Origin: Hydrogenophilales bacterium 16-61-112
GTDB lineage: Bacteria; Pseudomonadota; Gammaproteobacteria; Burkholderiales; Thiobacillaceae
Direction: 5' to 3'
NCBI GenBank assembly: GCA_002257045.1
Contig: NCHD01000035.1
Coordinates: 1 to 33,067 of the forward strand
DNA length: 33,067 nucleotides
The notes beneath the pieces were generated by a model. It was not told the origin of the DNA. It saw only the letters and a program-made list of their open reading frames with translations, and made no database searches. Shown here one piece after another: positions 23,317 through 31,994 of this stretch. Both the position numbers and the translations under genes were made by a program. Numbering within the stretch: the first letter of the stretch is position 1; each line of letters begins with the position of its first letter.

Positions 23317-23769
23317 ATGGATTTGATTTTGTGGCGACACGCCGAGGCGGAAGACACCAGCCCGGACATGGAACGCAAACTGACGGGGCGCGGGCGCAAA
23401 CAGGCGTCGCGCATGGCCGACTGGCTGAACCCGCGGTTGCCGCCGGACATCCGCGTGCTAGCCAGCCCGGCCACGCGCGCCTGGCAGACGGCGCAGGCGC
23501 TGGGCCGGGATTACGACCTGGTGCCGGAGCTGGAACCGGGCGCCAGCGCGGCCAACCTGCTGCGCGTGGCCGACTGGCCGGATTCGGTTCATCCGATTTT
23601 GATCGTCGGGCACCAACCCACCCTGGGTCAGGTGGCCATGCTGCTGCTGGCGAACCAGCAAGGCGATCTGCCGGTGAAAAAAGCCGGCATCTGGTGGTTT
23701 ACAAGCCGCGAACGCGCGGGCGAATTGCAGGTGGTTTTGCGCGCAGTGGCCGGGCCTGACTGGTTATAA
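23317..23769 (+). CDS. sixA: SixA-type histidine phosphatase
   Basis: This 150-residue protein of the histidine phosphatase superfamily has a catalytic RH at residues 7-8 (LILWRHAEAED), phosphate-pocket Arg in LTGRGRKQA (23-31), SPATRAWQTA (50-59) and the second active His in IVGHQPT (near 96-100). SixA removes phosphate from phospho-His proteins such as the HPt domain of ArcB or NPr. Here it follows a polyphosphate gene group, so a role linked to phosphate status is possible but unproven. Its last codons overlap a TATAAT sequence that may serve the next operon. Confidence 0.87.
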   Translation: MDLILWRHAEAEDTSPDMERKLTGRGRKQASRMADWLNPRLPPDIRVLASPATRAWQTAQALGRDYDLVPELEPGASAANLLRVADWPDSVHPILIVGHQPTLGQVAMLLLANQQGDLPVKKAGIWWFTSRERAGELQVVLRAVAGPDWL

Positions 23770-23770
23770 T
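23765..23770 (+). promoter_or_regulatory. Perfect -10 box before the flagellar operon
   Basis: TATAAT at 23765-23770 overlaps the sixA stop codon and is 90 bases upstream of fliF. No good -35 lies 16-18 bases upstream (TTGCGC is 22 bases away), and no sigma-28 or sigma-54 site is seen in the gap. It is a candidate only; fliF could also be read from the sixA promoter. Confidence 0.3.
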
Positions 23771-23859
23771 CGCCATGTGATTATTCAACGCATTCCGTAT
23801 GAAGCCTCCGTTTGCGAGGCCCATTTGCCCCATCCGGCCCTGCCGGTGACGCCGCCGCC

Positions 23860-25227
23860 ATGCCAGCCGGGATGATTGCACTGCGTGATCTGGTCGTCGA
23901 GGCGACGCCGTTGCGCCGCTTCATGCTGGCCTTGCTGGTACTGGTGCCGCTGGTCGCCTTGTCCAGCGCCTACTGGTGGTTGAATCCGCCGGCTTATCGC
24001 GTGCTGTACGCGCAGCTGTCCGACCGCGCGGGCGGCGAAGTCATCAGCGCCCTCGAACAACTCGACATTCCCTACCGCCTGTCTGCCGCCAATGGCCGCA
24101 TCGAGGTTGCGGCCGATCAGCTGCATCTGGCGCGCTACCGCCTGGCCGCAATGGGCCTGCCGCGATCCGACGCCAATGCCGAGGATGCCATCGATCGCGC
24201 GCCCAGTTTTGGCGCCTCGTCGCTGCAGGAACAGCAACGCTATCAGCACATGCTGGAAGTCGATCTGGCGCGATCGATGCAGAAGCTGCATGGCATCGAG
24301 CTTGCGCGGGTGCACCTCGCCCTGCCCAGGGTGTCGCCGTTTTTGCGCGACGCGCCGCCGGCCACCGCCGCCGTGCTACTGCGCCTGCGCCCGGGCGCCC
24401 GGCTGTCGGCCGCGCAGGTGGGCAGCATCCAGACCATGGTCGCGGCCAGCGTGCCGCGCCTCAAGCGCGCCGAAGTGCAGGTGCTGGATCAGGACGGGAT
24501 CGTGCTCGGTGCCAACCCGCCCGAACGCACCGAGTCGCCGCAAGCAGCGCTGGAGCAGGACATGGCGCGCCGCGCGCTGGCGGTGCTTTCGCCGTGGCTG
24601 GGGCCGGACCGCGTCAGCGTGCAGATCACCGCTTTTCTCGAAGACAGCGAAACCCGGCAGACTGTCGAGCGCATGAGCAATACGGGATCAGGCGGGCGGG
24701 CGCAGGAAAAAACGGTGCTCACTACCCGGCTGCCCGAAGGCCGGATCCGGCGGGTCAACGCCATCGTGATTCTGGGTTTTGACGCCAGTACAGCCGAATT
24801 GAAACGCGCCGGGCAACTGACCCGCCTGGCGCTGGGGCTGATGCCTGGGCGCGGCGACAGCGTGATGGTCTACGCCTTGCCGCGCAAAGCCGGTGAGCAG
24901 CCTGCCGCGCCTGCGCAGACTGAAACCCGTGCACCGCCCGCTGTGCCTGCCGTTTCAAGCCGGCCCGACTCGATCCCGCAGGTGCAGCCACGACTGGTGC
25001 CATCCACGTCGACCCGCTCCGCGTTCCCCTGGCCAATGGAGTGGCTGGCAGCCGCGGTGGGCGGCATCGTGTTGCTGGGCGTAATCGGCTGGCGGAAGGG
25101 GCGTCGACCGCAACCGGCCGAACGGGCGGTCGACGATTTTGACGGCGAGCTCGACACAGTGCGCAATCAGGTGGTGAGCGACCCCCGCGTGACGGCCGAT
25201 GTCATCAAGTTGTGGATGCGCGCATGA
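23860..25227 (+). CDS. fliF: Flagellar MS-ring protein FliF, short form
   Basis: FliF forms the inner-membrane ring that carries the rotor and export gate. This one is 455 residues from the ATG at 23860 (another ATG is at 23872), against about 530-570 in most species. The N-terminal membrane helix is at about 24-46, and the two ring-building motifs follow (YRVLYAQLSDRAGGEVISAL; then SLQEQQRYQHMLEVDLARSM with ELARVHLALP). The second helix is at about 390-412. The C-terminal FliG-binding tail has NQVVSDPRVTADVIKLWM. The shortness seems to come from a reduced periplasmic region between the ring motifs and the second helix. The stop overlaps fliG by four bases. No fliE precedes it. Confidence 0.9.
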   Translation: MPAGMIALRDLVVEATPLRRFMLALLVLVPLVALSSAYWWLNPPAYRVLYAQLSDRAGGEVISALEQLDIPYRLSAANGRIEVAADQLHLARYRLAAMGLPRSDANAEDAIDRAPSFGASSLQEQQRYQHMLEVDLARSMQKLHGIELARVHLALPRVSPFLRDAPPATAAVLLRLRPGARLSAAQVGSIQTMVAASVPRLKRAEVQVLDQDGIVLGANPPERTESPQAALEQDMARRALAVLSPWLGPDRVSVQITAFLEDSETRQTVERMSNTGSGGRAQEKTVLTTRLPEGRIRRVNAIVILGFDASTAELKRAGQLTRLALGLMPGRGDSVMVYALPRKAGEQPAAPAQTETRAPPAVPAVSSRPDSIPQVQPRLVPSTSTRSAFPWPMEWLAAAVGGIVLLGVIGWRKGRRPQPAERAVDDFDGELDTVRNQVVSDPRVTADVIKLWMRA

Positions 25228-26189
25228 GCCAGGCCGGCATCGAAAAATCAGCTGCCCTGTTGCTGGCGCTCGGCGAAGAGGCGAGTGCAGCGGTGTTCCG
25301 TTACCTGAGCCCGCTCGAGGTCAGCCGCCTGGGCGCCGCCATGCGCGAGATGGGTGTGCTGCCGCGCGAGCGGGTGCGGCTGATTCTGCGCGACTACGCA
25401 GCCGAGGCGGCCGAGCAGACCGGATTTGCCACCGATGCCGGACGGTTTCTCGATGACAGCCTCAAGCTGGCCTGGAGCCCGGAGCGCGCGCAGGCGATGC
25501 TGCAACGGCTGGGCGCAGCGGGTCTTCAGGCAGGGGACAAACTGGCCGGGCGCGATCCGGCGGAGATCGCCGGCCTGCTGGCCGAGCAGCCGCCGCAATT
25601 GATTGCCATGGTGCTGGCGCAGTTGCCGCGCGATATCGCAGCCGCGGTGCTGGACGTGCTGCCGGGCAGCGTGCGGGCCGAGACCCTGATGAGTCTGGCG
25701 CACAGTGACGCGCCGCATTCCGAGATGCTGGCCGAACTCGACGACTGGCTGGCGAGTCTCGATGCAGCCGATACGTCGCAGGGCGAAGCCGCGGTCGCCG
25801 GCCTGCTGGGACAGATGAGCGAGGGCAGCGCAGCCGCCGCCTTGAACCTGATCAATCACGACGACGCGGAACTGGCGGCGCGGCTGCGCGTGCGCCATCT
25901 CGCGTTCGAGGATCTGGCCCGCTTGCCCGAGGCCAGCCGCAAAACCTTTTTGCGCAACATCGGCGCGCGCGTGCTGTTGCTGGCCTTGAAAGGCAGCGAC
26001 GGCCGGGTGCTCGACGCGCTCACCGCCGTGATGAGCCCGACCGCCGCGCAACGCATGCGCGATGACCTCGATACGCTGGGCGCGGTGCCGGTCACCGCCA
26101 TTCAGGCTGCGCAGGAAGACGCCAGCGCGACCCTGCGGCGGTTGGCGGCGGAGGGGGCGATCCTGTTTCCGCAAGAGGAGGCTGCATGA
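25224..26189 (+). CDS. fliG: Flagellar rotor switch protein FliG, divergent
   Basis: This is a 321-residue FliG. The N-terminal domain (KSAALLLALGEEASAAVFRYL) binds FliF. In the middle domain the EHPQ motif that contacts FliM is degenerate: EQPPQ at residues 121-125 (LLAEQPPQLIAMVL). In the C-terminal torque domain, alignment by eye with E. coli keeps the Lys in LALKG (Lys257) and the Asp pair in RMRDDL (280-281), but places Thr273 and Pro289 where E. coli has Arg281 and Arg297. No fliM or fliN is in the operon. It could still be a motor protein with altered stator contacts, or serve a reduced apparatus. It overlaps fliH by four bases. Confidence 0.88.
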   Translation: MSQAGIEKSAALLLALGEEASAAVFRYLSPLEVSRLGAAMREMGVLPRERVRLILRDYAAEAAEQTGFATDAGRFLDDSLKLAWSPERAQAMLQRLGAAGLQAGDKLAGRDPAEIAGLLAEQPPQLIAMVLAQLPRDIAAAVLDVLPGSVRAETLMSLAHSDAPHSEMLAELDDWLASLDAADTSQGEAAVAGLLGQMSEGSAAAALNLINHDDAELAARLRVRHLAFEDLARLPEASRKTFLRNIGARVLLLALKGSDGRVLDALTAVMSPTAAQRMRDDLDTLGAVPVTAIQAAQEDASATLRRLAAEGAILFPQEEAA

Positions 26190-26809
26190 GCACACAGGAC
26201 GACAGCGGCTCGACGGAAAGCCGGCAAAAGGAAGCCACCGCATTCGAACAATGGGAAGTGGTCGAGCTGGTTGCGCAGGTGAACGAACCCGCGCCGGATC
26301 ACCCTGCGGCCGAGTTGATCCAGCTGCGCGAAACCGCCCGCGCGGAAGGCTACGCCGAAGGCCTGGCTGCCGGACGCGCGAAGGCCGAACAGGCCTGCGG
26401 GCAGATGAAACAGCTGGCCGAAAGCTTCGACAACACGCTCGACAACCTCGATTTTCACATCGCCGACATGGTGCTCGACCTGGCGCTGGACGTGGCGCGG
26501 CAGGTGGTGGCGGGTGAACTGGCGGTGCGCCCGCAGCACATTCTCGATGTGGTGAATCAGGCGCTCAGGCAGATGGCCGAATCGAGCCGCAGCGCCCGCC
26601 TGCTGCTGAATCCCGAAGACGCCGCCCTGGTGCGGCCGCACCTCGATCAGGTACTCGACAAGAACCGGCTGCGCATCGTTGAGGATATTCGTATCGTGCG
26701 TGGCGGCTGTCTGATCGAAACCCCGCAGGGCGACCTCGATGCCACCCTGCCGTCGCGCTGGCGCCAGGTGGTGCAGGTGCTGGGGTCCAACCAGAACTGG
26801 CTCGAATAA
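26186..26809 (+). CDS. fliH: Flagellar export protein FliH
   Basis: FliH is the stator-like regulator of the FliI ATPase in the flagellar type III export apparatus. This 207-residue protein has the expected layout: an acidic, flexible N-terminus with FEQWEVVELV (residues 20-29), the glycine-repeat helix GYAEGLAAGRAKAEQACG (about 55-72), and a C-terminal FliI-binding domain with LALDVARQVVAGEL and EDIRIVRGGCLIET. It overlaps fliG by four bases and ends three bases before fliI. Confidence 0.88.
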   Translation: MSTQDDSGSTESRQKEATAFEQWEVVELVAQVNEPAPDHPAAELIQLRETARAEGYAEGLAAGRAKAEQACGQMKQLAESFDNTLDNLDFHIADMVLDLALDVARQVVAGELAVRPQHILDVVNQALRQMAESSRSARLLLNPEDAALVRPHLDQVLDKNRLRIVEDIRIVRGGCLIETPQGDLDATLPSRWRQVVQVLGSNQNWLE

Positions 26810-26812
26810 ACC

Positions 26813-28207
26813 ATGGATCGCACCGTTCGTTTACGTGAATACCTGGCGGCATGCCGGCGTGCCGTCAGTGGCGCAACGCCGATTTCGGGCAGCGGGCGGC
26901 TTACCCGCGTGTCTGGCCTGGTGATGGAAGCCGTGGGCCTGCGCATGCCGGTCGGCAGCCAGTGCCAGATCCAGGTACCGGGCGGACAGAACATCGAGGC
27001 CGAAGTGGCAGGGTTTTCCGGCGACCATTTGTTCATCATGCCGGCGTCCGATATTTACGGCGTGATGCCGGGCGCGCGGGTGGTTCCCGATAATCCGATG
27101 GCGGTGCAGCCGCCGCGCCTCGGCGTGCGCTACATCATGCGGCGCCGGGCGCAGGACCGCGTGCGCCAGGTGCCGGTGGGCGAGCATCTGCTGGGACGCG
27201 TGCTCGACGGCGCTGGCCGGCCGCTCGATGGTCTCGGTTCGCTGCTGCTGGAACGCCGCGTGCCGCTGTACAGCCGGCCGATTAATCCGCTCGAGCGCGC
27301 ACCGATCCGGCAAACCCTGGACGTCGGTGTGCGCGCGATCAACGGCCTGCTGACGGTGGGGCGCGGCCAGCGGCTCGGCCTGTTTGCCGGCAGCGGCGTC
27401 GGCAAGAGCGTGCTGCTCGGCATGATGGCGCGCTACACCGAGGCCGACGTCGTGGTGGTCGGCTTGATCGGCGAACGCGGCCGCGAGGTCAAGGAATTCA
27501 TCGACACCATTCTAGGCGCCGAAGGCATGGCGCGCGCCGTTGTGGTGGCCGCGCCCGCCGACCATCCGCCGCTGATGCGCCTCAATGGCGCGGCGTATGC
27601 GATGGCGATTGCCGAATATTTCCGCGACCAGGGCAAGCATGTTTTGCTCATCATGGATTCGCTCACACGCTATGCGATGGCGCAGCGCGAAGTGGCGCTG
27701 GCGATCGGCGAGCCGCCCGCGACCAAGGGCTATCCACCGTCGGTGTTCGCCAAGCTGCCGCAACTGGCCGAACGCGCGGGCAACGGCCGCAATGGCAGCG
27801 GCTCGATCACCGCGTTTTTCACCGTGCTGATGGAGGGCGACGACCAGCAGGACCCGATCGCCGACGCGGCGCGCGCGATTCTCGACGGCCACATCGTATT
27901 GAGCCGCGATCTGGCGGATGCCGGACATTACCCCGCGATCGACATTGAAGCCTCGATCAGCCGGGTGCAGCCCGATCTGCTGAACGACGAGGCGCTGGAG
28001 CGGACGCGCCGGTTCAAGTATCTCTACTCGCGCTACATGCGCAGCCGCGACCTGCTGGCCGTCGGTGCCTACGTGCCGGGCGCCGACGTGGTGCTGGACG
28101 AAGGCGTGCGCCTGTATCCCCGCATGCAGGGCTACCTGATGCAGGGCATGCGCGAGCGCGCGTCGATGGACGCTGCCCGCAGCGGCCTCGAGGAGGTGGT
28201 CGGATGA
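26813..28207 (+). CDS. fliI: Flagellum-specific ATPase FliI
   Basis: This 464-residue F1-beta-like ATPase unloads chaperones and energises flagellar export. Walker A is AGSGVGKS at 192-199, the conserved [13 protein letters not shown] follows at about 218-230, and the Walker B region is [20 protein letters not shown]. It has the family's [16 protein letters not shown] and the C-terminal [12 protein letters not shown]. An unusual basic segment, [17 protein letters not shown] (about 107-123), precedes the conserved [15 protein letters not shown] and looks like a short insertion. The stop overlaps fliJ by four bases. Confidence 0.93.
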   Translation: MDRTVRLREYLAACRRAVSGATPISGSGRLTRVSGLVMEAVGLRMPVGSQCQIQVPGGQNIEAEVAGFSGDHLFIMPASDIYGVMPGARVVPDNPMAVQPPRLGVRYIMRRRAQDRVRQVPVGEHLLGRVLDGAGRPLDGLGSLLLERRVPLYSRPINPLERAPIRQTLDVGVRAINGLLTVGRGQRLGLFAGSGVGKSVLLGMMARYTEADVVVVGLIGERGREVKEFIDTILGAEGMARAVVVAAPADHPPLMRLNGAAYAMAIAEYFRDQGKHVLLIMDSLTRYAMAQREVALAIGEPPATKGYPPSVFAKLPQLAERAGNGRNGSGSITAFFTVLMEGDDQQDPIADAARAILDGHIVLSRDLADAGHYPAIDIEASISRVQPDLLNDEALERTRRFKYLYSRYMRSRDLLAVGAYVPGADVVLDEGVRLYPRMQGYLMQGMRERASMDAARSGLEEVVG

Positions 28208-28653
28208 AACCGTTTGCCCTGGCGCGGGTGCTGCAGCTGGCGACCGGGCGCAGCGAAACGCAGGCGCGCACCGTCAAGCTGGCGCACGGCATCTGGCTGC
28301 GCGCGCGCGGCCGGCTAGTACAGTTGACCGCGCTGCGCGACGCGCACATCGCGCAGCTGTCGGGTGAGCTGCGCGATGGCATTGCGGCCGCGCAGCTGCA
28401 GGAAAAAAACCGGCTGCAGATTGCGCAGCTGGCCGAAATGCAGGCCGCACAGGCCGCCATCGATGTCGCCTACCGCGACTGGCAGGCGCAGCTGGCCGAG
28501 TGGATCAAGCTCGACCAGCGGGTCAAGGCGCTGCGGCTGCTGGAACAGCGCCACCTGGCGCAGATTGCCGTCCAGCAGCGGCGCATCGAGCAACGCCAGC
28601 ACGATGAACTGGTCGAGCTGGCTCACCATCGCGAATCGAGACACCTCAGCTGA
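28204..28653 (+). CDS. fliJ: Flagellar export protein FliJ
   Basis: This 149-residue, almost entirely helical, Gln- and Arg-rich protein has the two-helix coiled-coil layout of FliJ: a first helix at about 10-65 and a second at about 70-145 ([20 protein letters not shown]). FliJ sits in the FliI hexamer and contacts FlhA. Position directly after fliI, with overlap at both ends, supports the call more than sequence does, since coiled coils are poorly conserved. Confidence 0.78.
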   Translation: MKPFALARVLQLATGRSETQARTVKLAHGIWLRARGRLVQLTALRDAHIAQLSGELRDGIAAAQLQEKNRLQIAQLAEMQAAQAAIDVAYRDWQAQLAEWIKLDQRVKALRLLEQRHLAQIAVQQRRIEQRQHDELVELAHHRESRHLS

Positions 28654-29120
28654 TGCAGTTGCTTGCCCTTACCCCCGCAGAAATCGCTTTTCTGAGCGTG
28701 CCCGATGCCGTTCCCGAAGGCCTGCACGCGCGTTTCAGCCAGAAACTGGCGGCAACCTTGACGGCGAGCCTGCGCGTTCCAGTCAGGGCCTGCCCACAGG
28801 ACGCCGCAACCCGGTTTGATTCGGCGCCCGGTCTGCCCGGCTGGCAGCCCGATGGCGCGCTGTCCACCTTGTGGCTGGTGCGCCGGCTCGGCGGCAAGCG
28901 CATCAGCGGAGCGGCGTCGTTTGTGCCCAGGAGTCTGCTGCAGACGTTGAACGCGGCGCTGGCAGAGTGCTGGCTTGACGCCCCCGTGCCTGCGTTGCCG
29001 GCTGCCCTCGCGTGGCAGATTGCTTCCCCGCTCGGCGAGGCAGAGCTTGTCCTGCAGTTGCCGCTGCAACCCCCCACCATGACGCGCTGGGCGCGCGAGG
29101 TCATCCAGCATGTTCGTTAA
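28653..29120 (+). CDS. Unknown protein in the flagellar operon between fliJ and fliO
   Basis: This 155-residue protein shares one base with the fliJ stop (TGATG) and overlaps fliO by 11 bases, so it is surely part of the operon. I do not recognise it. It has no signal peptide or membrane helix. Regular hydrophobic patches (LSTLWLVRRLGGKR, LQTLNAALAECWLD, EAELVLQLPL) suggest a small alpha-beta domain. In most species fliK, fliL, fliM and fliN fill this place. The alternation of Leu-rich strand and helix is loosely like the N-terminal part of a SctQ/FliM-type protein, but it lacks a visible SpoA domain, so I only note its position. Confidence 0.7.
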   Translation: MQLLALTPAEIAFLSVPDAVPEGLHARFSQKLAATLTASLRVPVRACPQDAATRFDSAPGLPGWQPDGALSTLWLVRRLGGKRISGAASFVPRSLLQTLNAALAECWLDAPVPALPAALAWQIASPLGEAELVLQLPLQPPTMTRWAREVIQHVR

Positions 29121-29493
29121 GTCCGTGCATTCAAGTGCACACCGCAACCTGATCCCCCGCATCGAAGCAACGGGCGCGCTGCTGGCTCCCGGCTGGGCAT
29201 GGGCCGCGCCTGACACGGCGGGCAGCCTGGTCACCGTGCTGCTGAGCCTGGGCCTGATACTGGGCGGCTTCGTCGCTGTTGCCTGGTTCGCCCGCCGCTT
29301 TCTGCCGGGCATGGGCACGCAAGGCACGGTCAAAGTCGTGTCCAGCACCGCAGTCGGCAGCCGCGAGCGCGTGGTGCTGATCGAGGTCGAGGACACCCGG
29401 CTGTTGCTGGGCGTGGGTGGCGGCAACGTGCGCTTGCTGCATACCCTGCCCAGGCCCGGCACGTCGCTTGCGGCAACGGAGCCTGTGCAATGA
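29110..29493 (+). CDS. fliO: Flagellar biosynthesis protein FliO
   Basis: This 127-residue protein has one membrane helix at about 38-61 (GSLVTVLLSLGLILGGFVAVAWF) and then a basic, small beta domain with the FliO pattern VKVVSSTAVGSRERVVLIEV and LLLGVGGGNVRLLHTL. FliO helps assemble the FliP ring of the export gate. The N-terminus of about 35 residues before the helix ends in an AWA-AP signal-like stretch, so processing is possible. It overlaps both neighbours. Confidence 0.87.
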   Translation: MFVKSVHSSAHRNLIPRIEATGALLAPGWAWAAPDTAGSLVTVLLSLGLILGGFVAVAWFARRFLPGMGTQGTVKVVSSTAVGSRERVVLIEVEDTRLLLGVGGGNVRLLHTLPRPGTSLAATEPVQ

Positions 29494-30254
29494 AGCTGCC
29501 AGCCATACTGCTTGTATTGGGATTGAATCTGCTGGCGCTGGCCGCAAGCCTGCCGGCCTTTGCCGCCGAAACCAGCGTGCCGCTGTTGAGCGTGACACCC
29601 GGCGCGGGCGGGCAGGTGATCGGCGTGCCGGGTGCCAGCCTGCCCTGGTTGCTGCTGTTTCCTTTTTTACCCGCCTTGTTGCTGGCCTTCACCGCGTTTA
29701 CCCGCATCGCCGTGGTGCTGTTCCTGCTGCGGCAGGGGTTGGGCAGCCAGACCGCGCCGCCCAACCTGGTGCTGATGGGGCTGGCGGTGCTGCTGACTAT
29801 ATTTGTCATGTCGCCCGCGCTCAAAACCATCAACGCTGAGGCGTACCAGCCGTATCTGGCCGGCTCGCTCAGCTTCAACGCCGCTGCCGAACAGGCCGCC
29901 ACGCCGCTCAAAAGCTTCATGCTGCGGCAAACGCGTGCCGAAGACCTGAGCCTGTTTACCGAGGGCGACCCAAGCCTCAACCCCTCCACCCTTGATCCAA
30001 AACAGGCAGAGTCGGTGCCGCTCGCCGCGCTGGCGCCGGCCTTTCTCACCAGCGAACTCAAGACCGCGTTCCAGATCGGATTCATGGTGATCCTGCCGTT
30101 CCTGGTGATCGACCTGGTGGTCGCCGCCGTGCTGACCGCGCTCGGCATGATCATGCTGCCGCCGCAACTGGTGTCGCTGCCGCTCAAGCTGCTGCTGTTC
30201 GTCACCGTGGACGGCTGGCATCTGCTGGTCGGTTCGCTGATCGGAAGTTTCTGA
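29490..30254 (+). CDS. fliP: Flagellar export gate protein FliP
   Basis: FliP forms the core of the export gate with FliQ and FliR. This 254-residue protein has a cleavable signal peptide (residues 1 to about 25, ending PAFAAE), which is typical of FliP, followed by four membrane segments. Signature parts are FTRIAVVLFLLRQGLGSQTAPPN (around 70-90), FMLRQTRAEDLSLF, ALAPAFLTSELKTAFQIGF and GMIMLPPQLVSLPLKLLLFV. It overlaps fliO by four bases and is 16 bases before fliQ. Confidence 0.95.
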   Translation: MKLPAILLVLGLNLLALAASLPAFAAETSVPLLSVTPGAGGQVIGVPGASLPWLLLFPFLPALLLAFTAFTRIAVVLFLLRQGLGSQTAPPNLVLMGLAVLLTIFVMSPALKTINAEAYQPYLAGSLSFNAAAEQAATPLKSFMLRQTRAEDLSLFTEGDPSLNPSTLDPKQAESVPLAALAPAFLTSELKTAFQIGFMVILPFLVIDLVVAAVLTALGMIMLPPQLVSLPLKLLLFVTVDGWHLLVGSLIGSF

Positions 30255-30270
30255 TGGGCCGCCACCGCTA

Positions 30271-30525
30271 ATGGAAGGCCTCGCCCGCGACGCGCTCTGG
30301 CTGGTGGTCTTGCTGGCGGCACCCGTCTTGCTGGCCGGCCTGTTCACCGCGTTCGCCATCAGCGTGTTTCAGGCTGCCACCAAAATCCTCGAACCGACCC
30401 TGTCCTTTGTGCCCAAGCTCATCGTCATGCTGCTGGTGCTGGCCTTGCTGGGTAGCTGGATGGGCGCCCAACTGGTCGAATTCGCGCGCAGCATGCTGAC
30501 CGATTTTCCCGGCCTGATCGAATGA
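30271..30525 (+). CDS. fliQ: Flagellar export gate protein FliQ
   Basis: This 84-residue protein has two membrane helices (about 10-32 and 48-70) joined by the conserved loop ISVFQAATKILEPTLSFVPK. This is the usual FliQ size and layout. FliQ surrounds the FliP-FliR gate. The stop overlaps fliR by four bases. Confidence 0.93.
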   Translation: MEGLARDALWLVVLLAAPVLLAGLFTAFAISVFQAATKILEPTLSFVPKLIVMLLVLALLGSWMGAQLVEFARSMLTDFPGLIE

Positions 30526-31271
30526 CGGCTCTGCCCCTGGCCGAAGCGAGCCTGGCGACCTGGATGTTCGCCTTTGCCCGCCTGGCCGGGTGGACCTTAT
30601 TCGATCCGCTGACTGGGCGCCTGCCCTTGCTGTTGCGCCTGCTGCTCGCCGCCGTGCTGGCCGCCGTGCTGACCCCGGGTCTCGAAACCCAGACAGGCGA
30701 TCCATTTACCGTTCAGGGTGGACTAGGCTTAATCATGGAAACCGCGTGGGGCGCAGCCCTGGCCCTGTGCGTGTGGCTGGTGTTCGCGGCGATGAGCGCA
30801 GCCTTGCTGTGGACCGGCCACACCGCTACCGCCGGCCTGTTGAACCTGACGTCCGAACAGGCCGTCATGGCAGACGCCCCCTGGCGCGCCCTGGCGGGAT
30901 GGCTCGCCGCACTGGCGTTTCTGGGCGGCAGCGGCCATCTGCTGGTGGTCGACGCCTTGCGCACCAGCTTTGTCGCCATGCCGGTTGCGGTTTTGCCCGC
31001 TGCCGCGGATTTGCGCCAGCTGGCAGAATCGGCCAGCTGGCTGTTCGCCACTGGCGTGCAGCTGGCCGTGCCGCTGCTGGCGCTGGCGCTGCTGATCCAG
31101 CTGGCTTTCGGCATCGTCGCGCGCACCACGCCCGCGCTCGACATGCTGTCGGTCGGGCTGGGCATCGCCGCGCTGGGCCTGATGGCGGCCTGGATCTGGG
31201 CAGTGCCGATGGTCGCGCAAGGCGTGAATCAGGGGTTAGCGCAACTGGGTATTTGGATAGGCTGGCTTTAA
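30522..31271 (+). CDS. fliR: Flagellar export gate protein FliR
   Basis: This 249-residue protein has six or more hydrophobic helices and FliR features: an N-terminal LATWMFAFARLAGW, the central GLNLTSEQ-like segment AGLLNLTSEQAVMAD, and LALLIQLAFGIVARTTPALDML (about 185-206). FliR completes the FliPQR gate. It is the last flagellar gene here; flhB and flhA are not in the window. Confidence 0.93.
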   Translation: MTALPLAEASLATWMFAFARLAGWTLFDPLTGRLPLLLRLLLAAVLAAVLTPGLETQTGDPFTVQGGLGLIMETAWGAALALCVWLVFAAMSAALLWTGHTATAGLLNLTSEQAVMADAPWRALAGWLAALAFLGGSGHLLVVDALRTSFVAMPVAVLPAAADLRQLAESASWLFATGVQLAVPLLALALLIQLAFGIVARTTPALDMLSVGLGIAALGLMAAWIWAVPMVAQGVNQGLAQLGIWIGWL

Positions 31272-31289
31272 TCAGACAGGAACCAGGCC

Positions 31290-31965
31290 ATGGACACGCT
31301 CTTGAATCGTTTGCAGCATCTGGCCGCCCAGCCCGAACGCGCCACCAATCTGGAGGACAGCCTGCTGCAGTGCGTAAAGATGACGGCCGAATTGCTGGAC
31401 GTCCATGGCAGCGTTATTTTGCTGTTCGGCGAGGCCGCAGCGGACGACGACGTCCCCATGCTCAAGGTGTTCGCCATCGGCGCAGACCAGATCATCCGCA
31501 TCAGCAACGATCCGCAGAGCCGGCATGCGCTGGTGTTCGACCGGGTCGTTGCTGCGGACGCGCCGGAACTGATCGGCAATCTGCAGGACGCCGACTTTGC
31601 GAATCTCAGGCACCCACAGACGGACCGTTTCAACAGCCTGATCGCCGCGCCTATTCACATCAACAGCAGGGTTGTCGGCCTTCTCAGCGCCAGCGGACAC
31701 AAGTCGGGGCGCCCGCTGGACCAGCGCGACCTGGAATGGCTGGGCATGATCGGCATGATGGTTGGCAAATCGATGCAGGTGGTGCAACTGCAAAACGTGC
31801 TGTCGTCGCGCTTTGCGCAGATGGCGCTGGTGCGCGAGGCCCGCGCCAACCGGCTTCAGCACCAGTCAGATCATCCAGGCCTCGTCCGAAATCATTGCCC
31901 AGCTTTCCAGCAGCCTGAATCGCCACAGCAAGCGGATGGAAAAACCCAAGCCCCAGTCCGATTAA
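31290..31965 (+). pseudogene. GAF-domain protein with a C-terminal frameshift
   Basis: The N-terminal 185 residues form a GAF sensor domain (SVILLFGEAAADDDV, LIAAPIHINSRVVGLLSASG, DQRDLEWLGMIGMMVGKS). At about 31851-31855 sense leaves the frame: after ...VREARANR the natural continuation FSTSQIIQASSEIIAQL up to the stop at 31963-31965 is in the +1 frame. One extra base or two lost bases explain it. Without correction the original frame runs through the stop region and into the downstream DUF4197 gene in phase, giving a nonsense linker of about 45 residues. An AGGA site precedes the ATG. It follows fliR by 18 bases and may be read from the flagellar operon; the ligand is unknown. Confidence 0.72.
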
Positions 31966-31994
31966 ACCCACACGACTCAACACAGGAGCGCACC

